Origin: Limnoglobus roseus
Lineage (GTDB): Bacteria; Planctomycetota; Planctomycetia; Gemmatales; Gemmataceae
Assembly: GCF_008254045.1 (NCBI RefSeq)
Contig: NZ_CP042425.1
Coordinates: forward strand, 1,426,001-1,490,000
Reading direction: 5' to 3'
Length of the DNA stretch: 64,000 bases
Below are positions 58,274 through 64,000 of the stretch, one piece after another; the stretch's first letter is position 1, and each line of letters starts with the position of its first letter. The notes beneath the pieces were generated by a model. That model was given only the letters and a program-made list of their open reading frames with translations, did no database searches and had not been told where the DNA came from. A program made the translations under genes and the position numbers.

Positions 58274-60124
58274 TTACGGCGCGACCGTCTCGAACGCCAT
58301 CCTCTTCAACTGCTCGACGACCTTCTGTAGCTCGGTGACTTGCTTCTCGTTCAGGTCGCGGGCTTGCCGCATGACGCCTTCGAGCCGCTCCTGTGCCGAC
58401 TCGTGCTGGCCGCCCATGATGGCGTGCGTGATGACGCTCTCGGCTTCCTTGCTGCCGGCCTGCATCGCTTGCGGCAGTTCCACCTTCATGGTGTTCTCGA
58501 ACTCCTTCCCGAGGTTCAGGAACTCCATCGCCAGCTTGCCGAAAATCTGATCCGAGAGCGCCGGCTGGAACCGGGCCGCCTCTTGCGCCGCCCGGCCCAT
58601 GCGGTTGAACTCCTGCAACTTCGTCGGCGAACTTTCGAGGGCCGCCTTCAAGAACTTGGCCGCCTCGTCGCCCATCTTCTTCGCCGGCCCGCCGCCCGCG
58701 TCGATCTCGCCCCTGGCCCCGGGCAACTGGCCTTCCGGCTTCGGCGCGTCCAGTTCCTTCAAGAACGTCCGGAACTTGCCGATCATGGCCTCACCGCTGT
58801 CGTAGTCCCGGGCCAGCCCCGGCCGGATTTGTTTGGCCAGCAGGCCGGCCCCATTGCCGTTCGCCTCCAGCACGCCGCCGGCGGCCGTGAACGCCTTGCC
58901 GAGCGATCCGGGGAGCAACTGCCCGGCGGCCTTGAACTCCCGCGCCATCTGCACGGCCGCGGTGCCCATCTCTTCGAGCATGTCGGCGAAGTCGTACCGG
59001 AACCCGCGGATGCCGTCCATCATCGCGCCGAGCCCACGAATGGTCGCCTCCGTCGCGGCCACGGCGTTCTTCTTGAACTGGTCCCACGTCGGCGCGCCGT
59101 CGAACAGCGCCTGGAACGCCGGCTTGACGTCGCTGAACATGACCGACGCGAACGCCGTCGCCGCCCCGCGGGCCAGGTCGAAGAAGTACCGGGCCTTCTC
59201 CATCAGCGGCTGAATCTTCGCCTGAATCTCGTCGATGCTGCCGACGGAGGCGCTCAGTTCCTCGAACAGTTGGCCCGGCTTGAACCCCTCAATGAACGCC
59301 ATACCGAGGCCGATCTTGAGGTTGTCCACGCCCTCCAACAGGGCGTTGAACTGGCCCTTGAAGTCCTTGCTCGCCATGGCCATCTGCTGAAAGAACCGGC
59401 CGCCCTGATTCGTCATGGCGTTGATCCCCTTGGCCAGCACGTCGAACCCGACCTTGCCCTCTTCCATGCCCTTGAACAGCGTCTGCATCTTGTCCGGGCC
59501 GACCGCCCCGAACGCGTCGGCGAACTTCTCCACGTCCGCCCCGGCCTCGGCGAAGATGTTGAACTCCTGCTTGGAGAATTGCGTCTTGCTCTTCACCTGG
59601 CCGAACTGCAAGGCCAGCCGGCCGAGCTTCTCCGCGTCCCCCATGGCCACGTCGCCGAGGCGGCTGAGGATGGGCACGAGTTGGTCGGCCCGCGCCCCCA
59701 TGCCGAGCAGCATCTTGCCGTTCTCGAGCAAGTCGCGGGACGAGAACGGCGTTTCGATGGCCAGTTTCTGCAAGTCGCGGACGGTCCCGCGGCCCTTCGC
59801 CATGTCGCCCAGGAGCGCGCCGAACGACGTGTTCGCGCTCTGGAACTCGGCGGCCAGGTCGATCGTGCTCGTGACCATCTCTTGGAGTGAACTCAGCCCG
59901 CCGGTGATGTTCCCGGACAGCAGGTTGCCGATGGTCGACGACGCGATGAGCTTGCCGAACGACGCGGCCCCGCTGCCGAGCTTGTCGAACGCCGACCCCT
60001 TGGAACTCGCCGCCCGGTCGAACGCGGAGATGATCTTCTGCCCGCGGGCGAATTCCTTTTCGAGCGGGCTGACGTTGCCGGTGACGGCCACCGAGAGGGT
60101 ACCGACGCTGTTCGAACTGGCCAT
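58274..60124 (-). CDS. Phage tail tape-measure protein
   Basis: 616 aa, helical, with typical tape-measure opening: VGTLSVAVTGNVSPLEKEFA, FDKLGSGAASFGKLIASST, and GNLLSGNITGGLSSLQEM. AAEFQSANTSFGALLGDM, LQKLAIETPFSSRDLLENGK is the Tape_meas_lam_C/TMP N-region pattern. One hydrophobic region near 285-330. It sets tail length and fits the G/GT genes directly upstream. The length would correspond to a short-to-medium tail. Confidence 0.85.
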   Translation of the reverse strand: MASSNSVGTLSVAVTGNVSPLEKEFARGQKIISAFDRAASSKGSAFDKLGSGAASFGKLIASSTIGNLLSGNITGGLSSLQEMVTSTIDLAAEFQSANTSFGALLGDMAKGRGTVRDLQKLAIETPFSSRDLLENGKMLLGMGARADQLVPILSRLGDVAMGDAEKLGRLALQFGQVKSKTQFSKQEFNIFAEAGADVEKFADAFGAVGPDKMQTLFKGMEEGKVGFDVLAKGINAMTNQGGRFFQQMAMASKDFKGQFNALLEGVDNLKIGLGMAFIEGFKPGQLFEELSASVGSIDEIQAKIQPLMEKARYFFDLARGAATAFASVMFSDVKPAFQALFDGAPTWDQFKKNAVAATEATIRGLGAMMDGIRGFRYDFADMLEEMGTAAVQMAREFKAAGQLLPGSLGKAFTAAGGVLEANGNGAGLLAKQIRPGLARDYDSGEAMIGKFRTFLKELDAPKPEGQLPGARGEIDAGGGPAKKMGDEAAKFLKAALESSPTKLQEFNRMGRAAQEAARFQPALSDQIFGKLAMEFLNLGKEFENTMKVELPQAMQAGSKEAESVITHAIMGGQHESAQERLEGVMRQARDLNEKQVTELQKVVEQLKRMAFETVAP

Positions 60125-60197
60125 TGGGATTCACCTTTACGCGAAGGGTAGGGATAAACGAACGCGGCCCGCTCGTGATGGAGCGGGCCGCCGAGAA

Positions 60198-60865
60198 CTA
60201 CTTGGCCTTACCGCCGAACGCGGCCAGCCCGATCAGTTGGTTCTTGAACTTCTTCAGCTTCTCGGCCCGCGACTCCGGCAAGGCCCACCGGTCGGGGATC
60301 AGGTCCGCCGGCTTCACGGGTTCCTTGCCCTTAGCCCGGTTCGTGTTCACGAGGACGGCGAGGATTTGCGACAGCCACCACTCGACCCGCTCGCCCGCCG
60401 GCGGCTCGAACGCCAAGTGCGCGGCGTACTCCCGGAACTCCTGCTCCGACACCTGCCGCTTGAGCGTGCGGACCGGGACGCCGAGTTCCCGGCTGAGGGT
60501 GTACCACAGCCGGGACCGGGGCTGCCGCCTTAGCCGTTTCCCGCGTCGGCCCCGACGCCGGACAGCGCCGCGATCTTGTCGAACAGCGGGCGGATGAACC
60601 GGGCCGACATCGTGCGGAGCTTCGGCAAGTCGCCCTCGTCGAACAGGGGCGCGCCACTCTCGTCGAGGGTGCCGAACTGCACGAGGCGGGCGCGGTCGTT
60701 CTTGAACACGGACTTGCCGTCCGGGCCTTCGGAGGTGCAGGCGCGTTCGTAAGCGTCCCACTCGGCCCCGGTCAGGCCGCGGACCTTGGCCACGGTGCCG
60801 TTAGGCAGTTTCACCTCAGCGGTCTCGCTCACGGTCGCGGCGGCGAAGAAGTCACTTTTCGGCAT
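60198..60865 (-). CDS. Tail assembly chaperone GT-type fusion, by -1 frameshift
   Basis: The G-like frame (starting 60865) slips -1 at GGGAAAC (60542-60536 on the minus strand) into a frame that adds about 112 residues, through SRLWYTLSRELGVPVRTLKRQ and VEWWLSQILAVLVNTNRAK to 60198. EQEFREYAAHLAFEP resembles phage GpT-like/minor tail T proteins. In lambda gpG and gpGT both chaperone the tape measure. The product lies just upstream of the tape-measure gene. Confidence 0.75.
60530..60865 (-). CDS. Tail assembly chaperone G-like protein
   Basis: 111 aa from the ATG at 60865. SDFFAAATVSETAEVKLPNG, TVAKVRGLTGAEWDAYER, then FKNDRARLVQFGTLDESG and KIAALSGVGADAGNG. The pattern LVxxGxxDExGxPLF is typical of phage tail assembly chaperones. 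It ends at a TAA 4 nt downstream of the slippery GGGAAAC, with GT the frameshifted form. Confidence 0.75.
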   Translation of the reverse strand: MPKSDFFAAATVSETAEVKLPNGTVAKVRGLTGAEWDAYERACTSEGPDGKSVFKNDRARLVQFGTLDESGAPLFDEGDLPKLRTMSARFIRPLFDKIAALSGVGADAGNG

Positions 60866-60989
60866 GGGTCGATCACCAGCAGGGTTGGGGAACTGTCCAT
60901 CCGTTTTTGCGGTTCGCGGTCGCCGCCAAACGAAACGGGCCGGGGATTGCTCCCCGGCCCGCTCGCCCGCCGTCCACCGCACCGATCGC

Positions 60990-61643
60990 TTAGAACTTCA
61001 CCCCGGGTAGCAGTGTCCGCGCCTCGGCCGTCGTGAAGTACCCTTGTTCGATGGCCCGCCGAAGAGTGTTGGCGGCCATCTCGATGTGCTCGTTAATCGA
61101 CGCCCGCGAATGGTCGATCGGGTGCGACAACGGGGGAACCCACAATCCAGCCTGGCTGATTGGCTCGGCCAACTTCAACACCTCGGCGAACTCTCGGTGG
61201 AACCCGACGATCTGCGCGACGACCTTCCGCATGGCCGGCTTCCACAGTTGTTCGAACACGACCGGCGCGAACTTCCGTTGGGCCGCGCCCTTGGCCGGGG
61301 CCACGGTCGTCTGGTCATGCTTGCGGAGGGCGGCTTCCAGAAACGCGATCCGCTCCTCCACCTCGGCCAGATCATCGGCCAGCGTCTGCCGCGTGTCGAT
61401 GGCGTCGGCATCGGTCGTCTCGTCGGCCAGGAAGGCGGACACCTTGCGGTCCAGATCGGACAGGCCGGGGCCGCCCGTCGAGGCCGCATCGAGCTTGCTG
61501 AACTCGGCCCGCAACAGCCGCTGACTCAACCGCACTTCGAGGAGCTTACCATCGATCTCGTCGCGCCGCTTCATCGCCTTCGCGTAACCCGGGTCGGTGG
61601 TCAGGTCCGGGATCGCCTTCGCCGGGGTGCTGTTCGTCGCCAT
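60990..61643 (-). CDS. Hypothetical phage-region protein with coiled coil
   Basis: 217 aa from the ATG at 61643. KAMKRRDEIDGKLLEVRLSQ, RLLRAEFSKLDAA and DDLAEVEERIAFLEAALRKHD give long helices and a coiled coil. The C-terminus SHPIDHSRASINEHIEMAANT and IEQGYFTTAEARTLLPGVKF looks helical. It sits where head-tail connectors or tail-tube genes usually lie, yet matches neither. Unknown role in the phage-like module. Confidence 0.6.
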   Translation of the reverse strand: MATNSTPAKAIPDLTTDPGYAKAMKRRDEIDGKLLEVRLSQRLLRAEFSKLDAASTGGPGLSDLDRKVSAFLADETTDADAIDTRQTLADDLAEVEERIAFLEAALRKHDQTTVAPAKGAAQRKFAPVVFEQLWKPAMRKVVAQIVGFHREFAEVLKLAEPISQAGLWVPPLSHPIDHSRASINEHIEMAANTLRRAIEQGYFTTAEARTLLPGVKF

Positions 61644-61722
61644 GGTGGGAATTCTCGGTATGGGAAGGGAGGTGGAAGGGAACGGCGGGCCGGCGTTGGC
61701 CGACCCGCCGCGATGGAGGGCG

Positions 61723-62955
61723 TTACGCGATCTTGAGCCGGGCGAAAGCCTCGCCGTGCCGGGCACACCCGGCCACCTTGCGGCGAACGATGAACACGAC
61801 CATGTTCCGGCGGGCTTCCAGTTCGTTGAGCCGCTGCACGCTCATGTCGAGGCCGTCGAGGACATCGTAGTTCTTGAAGTCGCCGATGCACGCCGCGTAG
61901 TCCCCGCTCGCCCACGCCCCGTCGGTGCCGCTGCCGGCCGGTGCGTACTCGCTCATCGTCAGCGGCACGCCGAGCAGCTTGTCCGGCTCGCCGGCCCGCA
62001 CGCTCACCACCCACAGCGGGTTGTTGTTGCTGTCCTTCAGCTTGGCCACGTCTCGCACGAACGGGCGGGAGGCCAGCCACGCCAGACGATCGCTCCGCAA
62101 GTACGGTTCGCGGAGGCTGAACTTCGCCTCGTACAGGTCGTCGGTGGAGATGGTGCCGACCTTGTCGCGGCTGGCCGGGACGCCGTCCGCGTGCGGGGTG
62201 AACACGCCGAGCGGCTTGCGGATGCCGTCGCCGGTCATGAACGCCATCTCCTCCGTCTCGCTGGCCGCGTAGGTGATTTCGGCCTGCACGAACTCCTCGA
62301 CGTCCACCACGCCGGACGTGAACAGCGTGTTACTCACGTCGATCTCGCCGCACATCCAACCCGGCGTGAGGGTCATCTGGCCGAAGGCGAGTTGCGTGTC
62401 CTTCGTCGGCGTGGTCAGTTCCGCACCCCAGGCGAACCGCCGCATCCGGGCCGTGCGGCGGGGCAACTGCAACGAGTCGGCCGTCGTCCGCGGCAGCACG
62501 TTCGCCAGTTGCCGGAACCAGAACGTGTTGTCCAGGCTTTTGGCGATTTCGTTGGCGTACTCGGTGGGCACCATGTACCCACCCTTGTCCGATTGGTCGG
62601 CCTGAAGGTCGGCACTCACCCGGCCGGATTGCACGTAATCGCCGAACGCCCGGCTGTAGTCCTCCGTTGCCCGGATGCTGCTCAGCCGCTCATCGCCCAA
62701 GCCGGCGCGACGGGCGAACTCGGCCGACGCGATGGCGGCCGCGCTCCCGGCTTGGCCGGCCCGCCCGCGGGACGCCGAGGCCGCGTCGATCTGGGCCTTC
62801 AGGTTCGCCGCCTCGTCGTGCATCCGCTCGAAGTTTTGCCGCTCTTCGGCGTTCATGTCGCGGCTCGCGGCGCGGGCGCGGTCCACGAGGTGTCCGGCTT
62901 GGGCAACGAGGCGGGCGCGTTGGTCAACGAGGGCTTGGAGGGCAGCAGCGGTCAT
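61723..62955 (-). CDS. HK97-family phage major capsid protein
   Basis: 410 aa from the ATG at 62955. The N-terminal delta-like coiled coil (ALQALVDQRARLVAQAGHLV, NAEERQNFERMHDEAANLKA) is followed by the HK97 fold: SDKGGYMVPTEYANEIAKSL, FWFRQLANVLPRTT and DVSNTLFTSGVVDVEEFVQA, then KPLGVFTPHADG and VPLTMSEYAP. The first about 100 residues are probably removed by the S49 protease upstream. A clear head gene. Confidence 0.9.
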   Translation of the reverse strand: MTAAALQALVDQRARLVAQAGHLVDRARAASRDMNAEERQNFERMHDEAANLKAQIDAASASRGRAGQAGSAAAIASAEFARRAGLGDERLSSIRATEDYSRAFGDYVQSGRVSADLQADQSDKGGYMVPTEYANEIAKSLDNTFWFRQLANVLPRTTADSLQLPRRTARMRRFAWGAELTTPTKDTQLAFGQMTLTPGWMCGEIDVSNTLFTSGVVDVEEFVQAEITYAASETEEMAFMTGDGIRKPLGVFTPHADGVPASRDKVGTISTDDLYEAKFSLREPYLRSDRLAWLASRPFVRDVAKLKDSNNNPLWVVSVRAGEPDKLLGVPLTMSEYAPAGSGTDGAWASGDYAACIGDFKNYDVLDGLDMSVQRLNELEARRNMVVFIVRRKVAGCARHGEAFARLKIA

Positions 62956-63192
62956 TCGGTTGGTCCGTGGATGTGATCGATTCACCGCGAAGGTGAGCAG
63001 CGGGTTACAGAAGGAGCCGGGGGCGCGGGACGGGTCACGAACGGCCCGCGTCTCCCCGGCTCCGACCGCTGCGAGATGTTGTTGAAGGTCGCGATTTTCG
63101 GCGAAGGTTCACGAAGTGCGCACCGGACGGACACGAACACGACATCGGCGGGGCTATGATGGGAGTGGGCAAAGTCAGCCCGCCAAACCACC

Positions 63193-63242
63193 GACGCCGC
63201 TCGCAGATGCCCGGGGAATACCCCAAGCCTGCGAGCGGCGTC
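63193..63242. repeat. Hairpin between protease and capsid genes
   Basis: A perfect 14-bp inverted repeat, GACGCCGCTCGCAG (63193-63206) with CTGCGAGCGGCGTC (63229-63242), around a 22-nt loop that itself holds CGGGG/CCCC pairs. No T-tract on the minus strand, so an RNA processing or attenuation element rather than a terminator. It lies in the 306-bp gap between the two genes. Confidence 0.6.
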
Positions 63243-63261
63243 AACATTCCTCACGGCCCCG

Positions 63262-64000
63262 TTACACCAACTCGGCCTCAACCTGGCGCTGCCGTCGGAT
63301 GGCGGCAGCCATCCCGCCCGAATTTGTAGAGTACGAAACAATTCGCCCGATCAGGGCCGACAGCGACTCGACGCGGTCCACGAGCTTCGCCGACCGCGCC
63401 CGCTCGGCCGTGAGTACCCGCCCTTCCCCGTAGCCGCTCCGCACGGCCGCCGTCGTCGTCTTCCGGGCCTTCGCCACGTCCCGCACGAATTGCCCGTAGT
63501 AGTCGTCGATGGTCTGCTGAATGGCCGCCCGCGCTTCGCCGCCCAATGGCTGATCGGGATTCCCTTCGACCTTGTACTTGCCCGCGTGGACGTAGTTGAC
63601 GCTCACGCCGACCTTGTCGTTCGCTTGGCTACGATCTTGGTGAACAGCCACGACGCCGATGCTACCCGTAATCGCGGACGGCGCGGAAACGATCTCGTCG
63701 GCCGCCGAGCCGAGCCAGTACGCCGCCGACGCCATGACGGTGTTCGAGAACGCCACCGTCCGCTTCTGCCCGCGCATGGCGAGCAGTTGGCCCGCGGCTT
63801 CGGGCACGCCGGCCACGCTGCCGCCGGGGCTGTCGATGTCCCAGATGATCGATTTGACGCCGTCATCGGCCAAGAGTTGGCTGTGGGCGTGGACGAACTG
63901 TTCCGCCGAGGTGCCACCGCTGTACTGACTGAACAGGGAAGGCCGTTGCGTGATCGTGCCGAACATCGGCAGGATGGCCACCTTGCCGACCTGATCGACC
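63262..64000 (-). CDS. S49-family (SppA/ClpP-like) phage prohead protease, 5' end beyond window
   Basis: At least 245 residues; the frame stays open to the window edge. AILPMFGTITQRPSLFSQYSG, then SIIWDIDSPGGSVAGVPEAA, FSNTVMASAAYWLGSAADEIV (nucleophile Ser in MASAAYW) and NYVHAGKYKVEGNPDQPL (catalytic Lys in HAGKYK) match S49 peptidases. Located upstream of the HK97 capsid gene, as in phage head modules, where it is a prohead maturation protease or scaffold. Confidence 0.85.
   Translation of the reverse strand, partial: VDQVGKVAILPMFGTITQRPSLFSQYSGGTSAEQFVHAHSQLLADDGVKSIIWDIDSPGGSVAGVPEAAGQLLAMRGQKRTVAFSNTVMASAAYWLGSAADEIVSAPSAITGSIGVVAVHQDRSQANDKVGVSVNYVHAGKYKVEGNPDQPLGGEARAAIQQTIDDYYGQFVRDVAKARKTTTAAVRSGYGEGRVLTAERARSAKLVDRVESLSALIGRIVSYSTNSGGMAAAIRRQRQVEAELV

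Overview
The window looks like a chromosome segment of a Gemmata-type planctomycete (family Gemmataceae). The DNA is GC-rich. Family markers include two DUF1559 pseudopilin-like proteins, a TIGR02996-domain protein, a Ser/Thr kinase with DWG in place of DFG, palindromic repeats inside genes, and tRNAs without an encoded CCA. The genus is inferred from these protein families, not from rRNA.

1-13 kb is ordinary chromosome: a membrane-anchored caspase-fold protein that seems to lack its catalytic Cys, a secreted protein, an AI-2E-family permease, PurN, a Wza-like lipoprotein, an OleB-type hydrolase, a DUF1559 pseudopilin and a DUF2306 protein.

12.5-29.7 kb (minus strand) is the metabolic centrepiece. 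It is a putative operon reading pfaD, a DUF6714 gene, pfaA (KS-MAT-2xACP-KR-DH), a pfaB/pfaC fusion (KS-CLF-AT-DH-DH), then oleA. With oleB nearby, this suggests a polyunsaturated fatty acid synthase tied to head-to-head hydrocarbon (olefin/ketone) formation. OleC, OleD and the phosphopantetheinyl transferase are not in the window.

29.8-39.7 kb holds a kinase-PAS protein, a TIGR02996 protein, an M2 peptidase, a His-rich protein, an esterase, an acyltransferase and RibD. Palindromic repeats sit in frame inside ribD and the pfaC-like gene.

39.7-53.4 kb is a tRNA array of 15 tRNAs plus one tRNA-like fragment, split by a 12.1-kb genomic island. The island entered the 3' end of tRNA-Leu(CAG) and is bounded by an 18-bp direct repeat. 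It carries a tyrosine integrase, a broken excisionase, a pseudopilin, an IS21 remnant, a XRE regulator with candidate operators, several small proteins and a GNAT-methyltransferase fusion. Two further integrase tails lie in the array, so it has been a repeated integration site. Several tRNAs are abnormal: C33 in exactly three tRNAs, Leu tRNAs without the long variable arm, and one tRNA-like sequence without a D arm.

53.4-64 kb is a second mobile zone. An IS3-family element with an A9 frameshift site lies between two 5'-truncated genes. Beyond it are a sigma-like regulator, a B-lectin protein and a reduced phage morphogenesis module: S49 protease, HK97 capsid, a hypothetical protein, a lambda G/GT-type chaperone pair with a GGGAAAC slippery site, and a tape measure. 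No tail tube or head-tail connector is visible.
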